Origin: Nitrosomonas eutropha
GTDB taxonomy: Bacteria > Pseudomonadota > Gammaproteobacteria > Burkholderiales > Nitrosomonadaceae
Direction: 5' to 3'
NCBI RefSeq assembly: GCF_003201195.1
Contig: NZ_QICQ01000022.1
Coordinates: 1 to 47,832, forward strand
DNA: 47,832 nucleotides
Below the pieces are notes generated by a model. That model was not told where the DNA came from. It was given only the letters and a program-made list of their open reading frames with translations, and did no database searches. The position numbers and the translations under genes were made by a program. Position 1 is the first letter of the stretch, and each line of letters starts with the position of its first letter. This document shows, piece by piece, positions 26,312 to 35,344 of the stretch.

Positions 26312-27262
26312 TCAAGTCTGATTTTCCAGAAACAATTGTTGTCCCAGTGTGGCACGGGCTGATGCCGAGGTAGGAATTTCTTTCAGTTTGGCGATTTTTT
26401 CCAACAACTGGCTCATACCTCTGCGGTTGGCAATCTGGATGGATAAACCGGGGCGTGCATTGAGTTCCAGTACCAGTGGGCCCAATTCCCGATCGAGCAC
26501 AACGTCCACCCCCAGATAGCCTAGTCCGACCAGCTCATGACATTGCGCTGCCAGTGTCAGCAATTTATGCCAGTGAGGAATTTTGAGTCCACTGATGGCA
26601 ACACCGGTATCCGGGTGTTGTTCAATTGGGTAATTTTGCCAGATAGCATGGGTGGTACAGCCGGTCATCATATCGATACCAGCACCCACTGCACCCTGGT
26701 GAAGATTGGCCTTGCCATCCGACATGCGGGTTGGCAAGCGTACCATGGAAGCGACTGGAATTCCTCTGAAGACGATGGTGCGAATATCCGGCACGCCACG
26801 GTAGGAAACTTCCTCAAACAGCGGATCAAACTTGACCCGGTATTCAATCAGCGCCTGATCGGGCTGGCCACCCAGGCTGTACAGGCCGCTGAGTATGTTG
26901 GAAATATGATATTCGATATCTTCCCCGGTCAGCAGGTCACCATTATTTTGCCGGTAACGATTATTGAGACGCCCGGTAATGACACAAATACCACTGCCTC
27001 CCGAGCCATGCGCCGGTTTGATCACAAAATCTTCATGATCCTTGACGATCTCGGGAACGCGGCTGACATCATATTGGATTTCAATCACGCCATACAGCTC
27101 GGGTACCGCAATACCGGAAGCTGTCGCCAAATATTTGGTCCGCAACTTGTCATCCACCAGCGGATAAAGCGAGCGCTTGTTATAACGCAGAATAAAATCA
27201 GCATTGCGCTGATTCATACCAACGACTCCACTCTGCTTGAGCCTTTCCCAGATTCCAAACAT
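26312..27262 (-). CDS. ATP-grasp alpha-L-glutamate-ligase-like protein
   Basis: A 316-residue ATP-grasp enzyme related to RimK-type glutamate ligases, expected to form an amide bond between a carboxylate and an amine using ATP. The family opening MFGIWERLKQSGVVGMNQRN is followed by the ATP lid KPAHGSGGSGICVI and the Mg-binding end LGVDVVLDRELGPLVLELNA with the RPGLSIQ segment. Four bases separate the start at 27262 from the stop of the 7TM gene; the longer frame to 27292 is less likely. It is the third gene of a conserved three-gene set with a 7TM transglutaminase-like protein and a retropepsin-like protease. Its substrate is unknown. Confidence 0.88.
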   Translation of the reverse strand: MFGIWERLKQSGVVGMNQRNADFILRYNKRSLYPLVDDKLRTKYLATASGIAVPELYGVIEIQYDVSRVPEIVKDHEDFVIKPAHGSGGSGICVITGRLNNRYRQNNGDLLTGEDIEYHISNILSGLYSLGGQPDQALIEYRVKFDPLFEEVSYRGVPDIRTIVFRGIPVASMVRLPTRMSDGKANLHQGAVGAGIDMMTGCTTHAIWQNYPIEQHPDTGVAISGLKIPHWHKLLTLAAQCHELVGLGYLGVDVVLDRELGPLVLELNARPGLSIQIANRRGMSQLLEKIAKLKEIPTSASARATLGQQLFLENQT

Positions 27263-27266
27263 GATA

Positions 27267-28799
27267 TTACGGCTTGTTCCGCGCAAATGCACGGAAACGC
27301 CAGAGTTCCATCAGTCGGTAGCCCGAGTAGCGCCCCAGTAGCAGGATTATGGCCAACACTACCAGCAACAGTTCTGGAAAGGCAAAGAACATGTACTGAA
27401 ATTCATTGATATTCATGGCCAGATAACCTATCACCGCTACCAGCAGGCTGCCTGAAACCTGCTTGAATGCTTCAGCTGGACCAGCCTCTTCCCAGGTCAG
27501 TGACATACGCTCGATTGTCATCGTCATAATAACGATCGGGAACAAGGCCACGGACAACCCGGTCTCCAGCCCAAGCTTGTGCATGACCACGCTAACACCA
27601 GCGACCAGTAACACCACCATGGTCAACACCGCTGCAAGGCGAGGTACCAGCAGCAGTTTCAACTGTTCAACATAGGCGCGCAACAGCAATCCGAGACCGA
27701 CAATCAGACAGAACAGAATCACGCCCCATAATAATTCTGTTTCGCGGAAAGCCAGTGCGATCAGGACCGGCATGAACGTGCCAAACGTCCGGATTCCGAT
27801 GATGTTGCGCATGAATACCACCACTAAAGCGCCCAGCGGTATCATCAGCAACACTTTGTACACATTCTGGACATGCACCGGCAACGAGTACAGTGAAAAA
27901 TCCATCAGATGGAAACCTCTTTCCGCCGAACGGGAGCCGGCAATATTGATGGTTTCCTGTAATGCACTGGCAACAGTATATTGAATGCTCGATTCTGTAG
28001 CGCCTTCAATTGAGAAGGCTCGATCATCGTCAATCTGCCACACAATGAAATTCGACGGCAATCCTTCCTGTCCATCCTTGATATTCAGTGAACGCCACTG
28101 TTTGCCATCATAAACCTGCAGAAAATGCTCCAGCTCCGAATATTCTTTGTTGTCCTGCAGGCGCAGGCCGCGAACGATACGGGAAGGAATACGAGCGCCG
28201 GCCAGTATCCAGCTCAGATTTTTTGCCAAATTACGTGTCCGGTTGATATGCTTCAGCAGCAATTTTAGCTCCGTCATGGATGCTGCTGCATTCAACTGTT
28301 CAATCACACGCTGCGAAAAAGAAACGGTATCGGCAGATTGCTGACGTGCCTTATCCAACAGTCCTTGAATCACCGGGGCCAGGTTTTCCGGATACTCCGG
28401 GGCCTTCGGATAAACTGGCACCACATCCGGTTTTTGTACAGCTCCCTCGTTTTCAAATAATACAACCCGGTAAAACAGTAACTGCTTACCCTGCGCTCTT
28501 CGTTTAGCCCAGTGCGCAACACGACCGGCATTATCCTGCTCGATTGCCAGCCCATAATCCGCACTGACAAAATCCTCATCAAGAATGGAATAACCGGGAG
28601 GGTTAAGCGGAAGCGGCAGGGTTACCTTGATCGCGCTGTCAGATTTAGCGCGAAAGCTGATACGCGCTTCAATATCCCATACCTCTGCCTGTTCGGAAGC
28701 AGTCAAAGGCAGGCCAATTACAGCAACCTTGTAATAGGCCAGTCCCAGTCCTATGAAACACAGTATGAAAGCCAGCAAATAAAGATGCAGTTTTCTCAT
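27267..28799 (-). CDS. Inactive transglutaminase-like protein with seven membrane helices
   Basis: A 510-residue inner-membrane protein. An N-terminal anchor (LHLYLLAFILCFIGLGLAYY) leads to a large periplasmic part of about 240 residues with a transglutaminase fold (AGARIPSRIVRGLRLQ, then LEHFLQVYDGKQWRSLN). The position of the nucleophilic cysteine, before AGARIPSRIV, holds no Cys, which agrees with the family being called inactive. From about residue 300, a run of hydrophobic segments forms the 7TM domain. It overlaps the protease gene by four bases (ATGA) and precedes the ATP-grasp gene by four bases. It may hold or pass the product of its partners. Confidence 0.87.
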   Translation of the reverse strand: MRKLHLYLLAFILCFIGLGLAYYKVAVIGLPLTASEQAEVWDIEARISFRAKSDSAIKVTLPLPLNPPGYSILDEDFVSADYGLAIEQDNAGRVAHWAKRRAQGKQLLFYRVVLFENEGAVQKPDVVPVYPKAPEYPENLAPVIQGLLDKARQQSADTVSFSQRVIEQLNAAASMTELKLLLKHINRTRNLAKNLSWILAGARIPSRIVRGLRLQDNKEYSELEHFLQVYDGKQWRSLNIKDGQEGLPSNFIVWQIDDDRAFSIEGATESSIQYTVASALQETINIAGSRSAERGFHLMDFSLYSLPVHVQNVYKVLLMIPLGALVVVFMRNIIGIRTFGTFMPVLIALAFRETELLWGVILFCLIVGLGLLLRAYVEQLKLLLVPRLAAVLTMVVLLVAGVSVVMHKLGLETGLSVALFPIVIMTMTIERMSLTWEEAGPAEAFKQVSGSLLVAVIGYLAMNINEFQYMFFAFPELLLVVLAIILLLGRYSGYRLMELWRFRAFARNKP

Positions 28800-29383
28800 T
28801 CAGGCTGCCTGGAATCAGTTGGTTCATCACTCTTCTTTTTCTTTTTGACGTGACCGCACACTGCCTTGGTGAGATAGGCACGCGCAGGATCAACCAGTGC
28901 ATAACCGGCCAGCGCCTTGCGCCCGAGCAATACCGGATAATTCAAGGCACGGCGATCAATCAAATCAAACTCGGTTTCCCGAACCTCATCTGCCAGACAG
29001 ATCTCCATGGAAATCACCGGGCGTTCCTGAGAAGGTCCGTCGTGCTGTTTGATTTTAAGCATCCGGGTCAACGGGCGCTCAATCTCGACAGAGCGTTCCC
29101 CGGAACCCTTCCTGAAATCAAAGGTAAATTTAACCCATGGCTTACCATTTTTTCTGAATACCTCAATATCGCGAGCGCTCATGGAAGCAGTATTAGCGCC
29201 GGTATCGACTCGTGCAGGCATCTTAATTCCCCAAGGTTCCAGGCGGATAAATTCAACCCAGCCAAGAATTTTTAGGGAATCCGGGGTCTCGGCAGATTTT
29301 TCTGCCCAGGTGGCACCATAAGGCAATAGCAGCAAAACTGCAGACAAGATGTACAAGATCTGTCTGATTAAACGAATAGTCAT
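28796..29383 (-). CDS. Periplasmic retropepsin-like aspartic protease (annotated elsewhere as ATP-dependent zinc protease)
   Basis: A 195-residue exported protein. A signal peptide (IRLIRQILYILSAVLLLLPY, cut near TWA) is followed by GWVEFIRLEPWGIKMPARVD and then TGANTASMSA: the Asp-Thr-Gly at 60-62 is the retroviral-type aspartic protease motif. LLGRKAL near 160 gives the second signature segment. Homologues carry the name ATP-dependent zinc protease, but neither an ATP site nor a HEXXH zinc motif is visible. One such domain would need to dimerise. The C-terminus is lysine-rich (HVKKKKKSDEP). It is the first gene of the operon. Confidence 0.87.
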   Translation of the reverse strand: MTIRLIRQILYILSAVLLLLPYGATWAEKSAETPDSLKILGWVEFIRLEPWGIKMPARVDTGANTASMSARDIEVFRKNGKPWVKFTFDFRKGSGERSVEIERPLTRMLKIKQHDGPSQERPVISMEICLADEVRETEFDLIDRRALNYPVLLGRKALAGYALVDPARAYLTKAVCGHVKKKKKSDEPTDSRQPE

Positions 29384-29479
29384 CGGGGTTTCTGAATTTT
29401 TGTAATAGTTAAAGAATCACTCTCGGTAACCGGATAATTCTGACAGATAAAATTAACGTGGGTTGTCAGTCTCTGGATG

Positions 29480-29550
29480 AGCGGGTGAAGGGAATCGAAC
29501 CCTCGTCGTAGGCTTGGGAAGCCTCTGCTCTACCATTGAGCTACACCCGC
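29480..29550 (-). tRNA. tRNA-Gly (anticodon CCC)
   Basis: The minus strand folds into a cloverleaf. The acceptor GCGGGTG pairs with CACCCGC, the D arm contains AGCTCAATGGTAGAGC, the anticodon loop is TTCCCAA with CCC at positions 34-36, and the T arm GAGGG-TTCGATT-CCCTT closes. The anticodon stem has one weak outer pair. CCA is not encoded. It reads GGG glycine codons and is close to E. coli glyU. Confidence 0.93.
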
Positions 29551-29609
29551 ATGTTAGAATGGATTGCTTGGTTTAAAGTCTACCTTACCTTGGGTACTTT
29601 TTAAATATT

Positions 29610-29810
29610 ATGCAACTCATAATCAACGGACAGCAACAAAGTTATGATGGCCCGCTGAATATACAGCAACTGGTTGAACACTTGTCGCTGCAGAACAAGC
29701 GCATAGCCATTGAACGCAACGGTGAAATCATCCCCCGCAGCAGTTTTCCCGAACAAATCCTCAATGATGGGGATCAACTGGAAATTATTGTGGCAGTTGG
29801 TGGGGGCTGA
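29610..29810 (+). CDS. thiS: Sulfur carrier protein ThiS
   Basis: A 66-residue ubiquitin-like sulfur carrier for the thiazole part of thiamine. It starts MQLIINGQQQSYDGPLNIQQ and ends VAVGGG, with the Gly-Gly tail that is thiocarboxylated. ThiG follows after 59 bases. The short leader (tRNA to start, about 59 bases) is too small for a TPP riboswitch. Confidence 0.93.
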   Translation: MQLIINGQQQSYDGPLNIQQLVEHLSLQNKRIAIERNGEIIPRSSFPEQILNDGDQLEIIVAVGGG

Positions 29811-29869
29811 TTATTAAAATTTGCTTTGATCCTGTCCCCAACTAACACAAAACAACCACTGACACACTT

Positions 29870-30676
29870 ATGGACACGCTCGTCATTGCTGGTAAAAGTT
29901 ATACTTCCCGTTTACTGCTGGGGACGGGAAAATACAAGGATTTTACTGAAACCCGCGCTGCAGTTGATGTCAGTGGCACACAAATTATCACCGTAGCCAT
30001 ACGTCGTACCAATATCGGGCAGAATCCCGATGAACCCAACCTGCTGGATGTACTGCCTCCCTCACAATTTACGCTCCTGCCCAATACCGCCGGCTGTTAC
30101 ACGGCAGCAGACGCCGTTCGCACGCTACGCCTGGCACGCGAACTGCTCGACGGACATGCGTTAGTTAAACTGGAAGTGCTGGGCGATCAGAAAACGCTGT
30201 TTCCCGATGTGGTGGCAACGCTCGAAGCAGCCAGAATTCTGGTCAAGGATGGTTTCCATGTCATGGTCTATACATCGGATGATCCCATCGTCGCCAGACA
30301 ACTGGAGGATATCGGCTGTGCCGCCATCATGCCACTGGCCTCGCTGATTGGTTCCGGCATGGGCATCCTGAATCCCTGGAATCTGCAGATCATCATTGAC
30401 AAGGTCAAAGTGCCGGTTATCGTTGATGCTGGCGTCGGTACTGCATCGGATGCCGCCATTGCCATGGAGCTCGGCTGTGATGGTGTACTGATGAATACGG
30501 CTGTAGCCAGCGCCCGCAACCCGATACTGATGGCCTCGGCCATGCGCAAAGCAGTTGAAGCAGGACGCGAAGCCTGGTTGGCCGGACGCATGCCGAAGAA
30601 AATTTATCAGGCCACGCCAAGCTCCCCGTCAGAAGGCATGATTACCGGATCGCCGCATTCTGCTGCAAACAATTAA
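29870..30676 (+). CDS. thiG: Thiazole synthase ThiG
   Basis: A 268-residue TIM-barrel enzyme that builds thiazole phosphate from deoxyxylulose phosphate, dehydroglycine and ThiS thiocarboxylate. [11 protein letters not shown] near the start, the Schiff-base lysine in [11 protein letters not shown] (K100), [19 protein letters not shown] and [14 protein letters not shown] are all present. Length is normal. It works directly with ThiS from the preceding gene. Confidence 0.97.
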   Translation: MDTLVIAGKSYTSRLLLGTGKYKDFTETRAAVDVSGTQIITVAIRRTNIGQNPDEPNLLDVLPPSQFTLLPNTAGCYTAADAVRTLRLARELLDGHALVKLEVLGDQKTLFPDVVATLEAARILVKDGFHVMVYTSDDPIVARQLEDIGCAAIMPLASLIGSGMGILNPWNLQIIIDKVKVPVIVDAGVGTASDAAIAMELGCDGVLMNTAVASARNPILMASAMRKAVEAGREAWLAGRMPKKIYQATPSSPSEGMITGSPHSAANN

Positions 30677-30708
30677 GCTGCAGCAACGCTTCTTCAGGAA
30701 ACCGATTT

Positions 30709-31383
30709 TTGTCTTCTCACCCTCCTATTCGCAGCTATGTGCTCCGCCAGGGGTATTTTTCCCATGCACAGCGGCACGCTTACGAATCCCTGCTGCCGCG
30801 TTACGGTATTCCATTCTCGGAAAACCCGATTGATCTCGATTCGATTTTTGGACGTACCGCACCAAAAATTCTGGAAATCGGATCAGGCATGGGGGAAACC
30901 ACTGTCGAGATTGCTGCCCAGCATCCGGAAAAAGATTTTGTGGCCATTGAGGTTCATGCACCCGGAATTGGCAGCCTGCTTGATCGTATCGAGAAACACG
31001 GCCTGACCAATCTGCGGATTATTCCGCATGATGCCAAACTGGTTTTGCAACACATGCTTACTGGTGAATCACTGGATGGGATCCACATTTTTTTCCCGGA
31101 TCCGTGGCCCAAGGCACGCCACCATAAGCGCCGCCTGATCCAGTCGGATTTTGTCTCGCTGCTGTGTAACCGGCTGAAACCTGGTGGTTATCTGCATATC
31201 GCCACCGACTGGGAAGACTACGCCATTCATAGCCTGCATGTTTTAAGCAGCGAGCAGCGGCTCATCAATACTGCCGCTGACTATGCCCCCCGCCCCGCAT
31301 ACCGGCCACTGACCAAATTCGAGCAACGTGGCATGAAGCTCGGCCACACCATCCGCGACCTGATATTCACCAAAGCTGCCTGA
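30709..31383 (+). CDS. trmB: tRNA (guanine-N7-)-methyltransferase TrmB
   Basis: A 224-residue SAM-dependent enzyme methylating G46 in the tRNA variable loop. It has the SAM motif ILEIGSGMGETTVEIA and the family signature IHIFFPDPWPKARHHKRRLI, and ends with TKFEQRGMKLGHTIRDL. The start is a TTG at 30709 with AGGA about ten bases before it. It follows thiG at 32 bases, a common arrangement in betaproteobacteria. Confidence 0.95.
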   Translation: MSSHPPIRSYVLRQGYFSHAQRHAYESLLPRYGIPFSENPIDLDSIFGRTAPKILEIGSGMGETTVEIAAQHPEKDFVAIEVHAPGIGSLLDRIEKHGLTNLRIIPHDAKLVLQHMLTGESLDGIHIFFPDPWPKARHHKRRLIQSDFVSLLCNRLKPGGYLHIATDWEDYAIHSLHVLSSEQRLINTAADYAPRPAYRPLTKFEQRGMKLGHTIRDLIFTKAA

Positions 31384-31489
31384 ACAATCCTCCTTGCGCT
31401 TGTGATTACCGACACTTGGTAGAAAATATTTTTGCATGGTTGAAGCAGCAGAACCGATGTCTCCAGCACCAATGCGCGGGCAAATGCAT

Positions 31490-31870
31490 AACCACACTAT
31501 TGTTGGCCACCAGAGAGCGCTAGTGCTGAGGAATAGGCTGCGCTTCATCACCGCTGACGTTCATTGATAGATTGTATCGTAGATATGCACAGCCAAGGCA
31601 CGGCCAGTATCGGACAATGATTCCGGTATGCGATCAACATAGCTGCTGGTGAAAATCAACGCCGCTGTCTCCGCCGTGGCACGACCGATGCCAAGCATGA
31701 GCCCAGCAGCGATAGCCGACCCGGCCGCCGGTAACAGGATATGCCCGGCGCGCACGTTAGCAACAGTAGCCGCCATTTCTTCCAACGGCAGCAACTTGAT
31801 CGGCGCGCCCTGTGCCGATGGAGATATAACCAATACTCTCCGGATTGCCTACTACAGTCTTGATGTTCAT
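31490..31870 (-). pseudogene. Decayed PstS-PstA fusion remnant (phosphate ABC transporter)
   Basis: On the minus strand the frame from 31870 reads MNIKTVVGNPESIGYISIGT, the end region of phosphate-binding PstS. A frame change then gives APIKLLPLEEMAATVANVRA, still PstS-like, which passes directly into ILLPAAGSAIAAGLMLGIGR, then ATAETAALIFTSSYVD and ALAVHIYDTIYQ, the C-terminal part of the permease PstA. A further frame shift after 31561 gives SMNVSGDEA, again PstA-like. So the middle of a pst operon, including pstC, was deleted and the junction decayed. Intact ars islands often carry pst-like genes, and arsM is next door. Confidence 0.7.
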
Positions 31871-31900
31871 TCTTGATCTCTCTTGTACAAACGTTTATTT

Positions 31901-32956
31901 CTAGCAGCACGTGCCGCCAGAGCCTGACAAGGAAGTGTTCATATCGAACGGCAACTTGCTGCCACAGCCGTCAAACAAACCAAAATGACGCTCAAAATTA
32001 CCGATAAAATCAAAATGTGATGCAAAACGAGAATCATGCAACATGCGCCAAGTGTTGCCGCACACGGGAAAGACGCGGCCAGTGTCGATCGCGTGATGTT
32101 TGTCGAGAACGAAACGTTCGGCGCAGTAGGGAATTGTGCCGCGGTAGATGACAGCCTGGCCATAATCCTCACACGCCGTTTCCAGATCACCGAGCTTGAA
32201 GAGCCTGTAGTTGGCTGAAAAAAAACGTACATCACCGACCCGTGGCGCCAATGCAGGATCGGTGATCTGCAATGGACGGTCGGTCACCAAGCGCGGATCA
32301 AGAAAGCCGTGTCGATGCGCCAGGCGCAGAAAGTCATTCCAGTACAATGCGCCCCCCAGACATTCGCCGTACAACACTGAATCGTCGCGTACTGCTGCCG
32401 GCACGCGTCGGTCGGCGTACACATCAGAGAAGTAGAATTCGCCACCGTCTTTCAGCAGGTATTGCACACCACGCAGTACCGCATCCTTGTCAGGCGACAG
32501 GTTGACGACACAATTGGAGACGATCACATCGAAACTACCCGGCTCCAGGTCGAGTTCATCCAGACGCTCAATATAGCCGTGCAAAAAGCGCACATTGTCG
32601 TAACCGATGGATTGCACATGGAAAGCCTTGTGTTTTACGGCCACAGCGAGTTGCTCGTCAGTCATGTCAATGCCGATCACCTCGCCCGTCGGTCCTACCA
32701 GTTGCGCCAGAGCATACACATCGCGTCCTGAGCCACATCCGAGATCGAGCACTCGGCAACCTTCCAACAAGGGCGGACAAACCAGGCCACAACCATAATA
32801 GCGCGATAGCACTTCCGGATGGATGTGCTCAAACACAGGCTTGAGCCAGGCTGGCATCGCACTGATATCGCAGCAGGTACTGGTTTTGAGATCGCCAGTA
32901 TGCTGTAATTGGCGACCGTAATAATCTTTGACTGAGTCTTGAACGATGTTGTGCAT
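31901..32956 (-). CDS. arsM: Arsenite S-adenosylmethionine methyltransferase
   Basis: A 351-residue cytoplasmic enzyme that methylates As(III) to less toxic or volatile species. The SAM site VLDLGCGSGRDVYALAQLVG is near residue 70. Arsenic-binding cysteines are visible in STCCDIS (28-29), SNCVVNLS and GECLGGALYW, and the protein ends in GGTCC, typical of ArsM. AGGA lies nine bases before the ATG. The remains of a pst-type transporter follow and an IS3 remnant precedes it; no arsR is left nearby. Confidence 0.92.
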   Translation of the reverse strand: MHNIVQDSVKDYYGRQLQHTGDLKTSTCCDISAMPAWLKPVFEHIHPEVLSRYYGCGLVCPPLLEGCRVLDLGCGSGRDVYALAQLVGPTGEVIGIDMTDEQLAVAVKHKAFHVQSIGYDNVRFLHGYIERLDELDLEPGSFDVIVSNCVVNLSPDKDAVLRGVQYLLKDGGEFYFSDVYADRRVPAAVRDDSVLYGECLGGALYWNDFLRLAHRHGFLDPRLVTDRPLQITDPALAPRVGDVRFFSANYRLFKLGDLETACEDYGQAVIYRGTIPYCAERFVLDKHHAIDTGRVFPVCGNTWRMLHDSRFASHFDFIGNFERHFGLFDGCGSKLPFDMNTSLSGSGGTCC

Positions 32957-33171
32957 GATAAATGTCCTGGTAATTGAGTGCGGTATTGGAATTGGTCGTT
33001 GTAACGAAGGCGGTTCTTACACTCACCTCAAACTGAATCGGGCCCAGTAAAAGAAAAGTGATCGGCTCATGCTGGTAGATCAAATGTTTGCCAAGAGCGC
33101 GCGGGGCAGCTGGTCACCTGCGTGACTAGATGAGATCGAATCTGGTTATCCGGGCACTGTTCCATTGTTCC

Positions 33172-33442
33172 GTGCAATTGACGAAAAACTTCCGGAGCAA
33201 GGCTTAATTCTTCACTTGGATCGTGGTAGCCAATATTGCTCACATGATGACCAGCACATATTAAAACAATTTGGTTTGGTCGCGCCTCCATGAGTGGCAA
33301 GGGAGATTGCTGGGATAACGCCCCTAGCGGAAGCTTCTGGAGAATCTTCGAAACCGAATTGGTACAGCATCGGAAATTCAGAATACGATTACAAGTAAAA
33401 CAGGAAAGACTCGGTTATCTATCGCCAGTAGAATTTAAATAA
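33172..33442 (+). pseudogene. IS3-family transposase OrfB remnant
   Basis: The C-terminal part of an IS3-group integrase core. RAIDEKLPEQGLILHLDRGS leads into QYCSHDDQHILKQFGLV, then after a frame change MSGKGDCWDNAPSGSFWRIF with the ETELVQHRKF segment and the final LGYLSPVEFK stop at 33442. The D of LDRGSQYCS and the E region are recognisable. A linker of about 30 residues is deleted near the end and the frame is broken. Confidence 0.8.
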
Positions 33443-33537
33443 CAATGTTATGCAAATCTGATCGCCGCTTAAACACATGGACTCCATTTTTGACAACACA
33501 CCTCACCCGTTGGCTGTGTGGTGAAGTATGAACGCTC

Positions 33538-35244
33538 TCACAACCTCTTTTTTTCATCTTCCACAACGGGCTGATAACCTCGGTTTCTCAGATTTTGAAC
33601 GGCCTCCTCAATTTCATCGGCCGCAACATTGAGCATCCGCAGCGCTGTCACCCCAAGGCTCAGACTCGATTCAATTGTTTCCGGGTAAGCATGGGCAGCA
33701 CCGGCCGCTAGCAAATGCCGGCTGGTTTCCAGGTCCCGTACCCGTACAATCACCGGAACATGGGCACTGGTTCTTTTTATATAGATCATGGCACTTAATG
33801 CGGTGCTCTTGATATCAACTGCCAGCACGATCAGAGACGCCCGCTCCACCCGAATGGAGGCCAGTAATATGGGATCGGCAATATCACCGAGCCAAACCGC
33901 ATGTCGATCCGCCCGGCCCAGGGCCACCCGTCGGGGATCCGTATCAAACGCCACAAACGGTATACCGCATGCATGCAATAAAATAGCAATCGTACGCCCC
34001 ATGCGCCCGTAGCCACCAATTATCACGGAACGCTCGGCCGCTTGCGGCAACTCGGCTGCCTCCTCATCAGATGGCGGTGAAGTCTTAGTCAAGAAAGTAG
34101 CGATGGCATCATTGAAGCGGATCAGCACAGCACCCAAAACCATCGACAGAAGTACGGATGATATCGCGATCTGACCAAGCCCGATGTCAATCACACCAGA
34201 ATCAAGTGCAATTGCAATGAGGGCAAGCCCGAACTCACCACCCACACTCAACATTAGTCCCGTGCGCCACATCATCCTGGCATCAACCCCAATCCCGCGT
34301 ACCAATGCGGCAACAATCAGGATCTTGCTGATCAAAATAAGCAAGGCGCCTAGCAGTGTCCACTGCCAGATAGGCGGTATCGCCACCGGGTTGAAACGCA
34401 TGCCAATACCAATAAAGAAAAGGCCCAGCAACACATCCCGGAACGGGCTGATACTGGACTCAACCTGATGGCGAAACTCTGTTTTACCCAGAACAAGGCC
34501 GGCAAGGAATCCACCGAAGGCCAGTGACAAGCCCAAGCTGTTAGTAATCCATGCGGCAAACAGGGCCACCAGCAACACGGCCAGCGTAAATACCTCAACT
34601 GACCTGCGTTCAGAAATAATCTGAAAAAATGGGGATAATAGCCAGCGCCCGACGATGAACACCAGAATGAAAGCCAACACCGCTTTGGCAAAAGCCAGAG
34701 CCAGGGATCCAGCCAGCACATCGGCGGCCACGGATACACCTAGAACCGGGATCACCACCAGAAATGGAACGGCAGTGACATCCTGAAACACTGACATGGC
34801 CAGACCCAGACGGCCGTGGGGCGTATTTACCTCACCTTGTTCAGTGAGCAGGCTGGCAATAATAGTGGTGGAGGACTGGGCAAACACCGCACCAAACACG
34901 AATGCTGCAATGATAGGAAGCCCGGCAAGCCAGGTAACAACGCCCACCACCAAGGTGGTAAGCACGACTTGCCCGGTACCCAGTCCGAGAACCCGGGTTC
35001 TCAGCGCATCCATTTGCGGCAGGGAAAAGTTAAGCCCAATGGTAAACAACAAGAAAACAACACCGAACTCCGCGAGCGATTCCAGCCCAGGCATAGAGAC
35101 CACAGGCCCAGCTGTATGGGGCCCCAGCAGGATTCCAACCAGTAGGTAACCCAGGCTGGTGGGGATATGCAGCCGCTGAAAAACCACCACCACAGTGATG
35201 GCAACGGCCAGCAGTAGAATAATCTGAACGAGATACTCCATCAT
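33538..35244 (-). CDS. Kef-type monovalent cation:proton antiporter (CPA2) with TrkA-N domain
   Basis: A 568-residue inner-membrane antiporter. About twelve hydrophobic segments fill residues 1-385, starting PTSLGYLLVGILLGPHTAGP and including VFAQSSTTIIASLLTEQGEV, typical of the CPA2 family. A nucleotide-binding RCK/TrkA-N domain at about 395-520 shows IIGGYGRMGRTIAILL and the acidic FDTDPRR. It resembles KefB/KefC and YbaL proteins; the ion may be K or Na. Glutathione control cannot be judged from the sequence. The start region lacks a clear ribosome site. Confidence 0.9.
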   Translation of the reverse strand: MMEYLVQIILLLAVAITVVVVFQRLHIPTSLGYLLVGILLGPHTAGPVVSMPGLESLAEFGVVFLLFTIGLNFSLPQMDALRTRVLGLGTGQVVLTTLVVGVVTWLAGLPIIAAFVFGAVFAQSSTTIIASLLTEQGEVNTPHGRLGLAMSVFQDVTAVPFLVVIPVLGVSVAADVLAGSLALAFAKAVLAFILVFIVGRWLLSPFFQIISERRSVEVFTLAVLLVALFAAWITNSLGLSLAFGGFLAGLVLGKTEFRHQVESSISPFRDVLLGLFFIGIGMRFNPVAIPPIWQWTLLGALLILISKILIVAALVRGIGVDARMMWRTGLMLSVGGEFGLALIAIALDSGVIDIGLGQIAISSVLLSMVLGAVLIRFNDAIATFLTKTSPPSDEEAAELPQAAERSVIIGGYGRMGRTIAILLHACGIPFVAFDTDPRRVALGRADRHAVWLGDIADPILLASIRVERASLIVLAVDIKSTALSAMIYIKRTSAHVPVIVRVRDLETSRHLLAAGAAHAYPETIESSLSLGVTALRMLNVAADEIEEAVQNLRNRGYQPVVEDEKKRL

Positions 35245-35344
35245 GGCTGGAGTTTACCGTGCAAGGCCTGCCATAGGCTACTACAACAAGTGGAATCGAA
35301 TAGTTGGATACCCTAGTACCGAAGTTAAAGAGTTATTTGTTCAG

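Noticed and set aside
29551..29609. TPP riboswitch before thiS
   Set aside because: Only about 59 bases separate the tRNA from thiS and none of the THI-box core is present.
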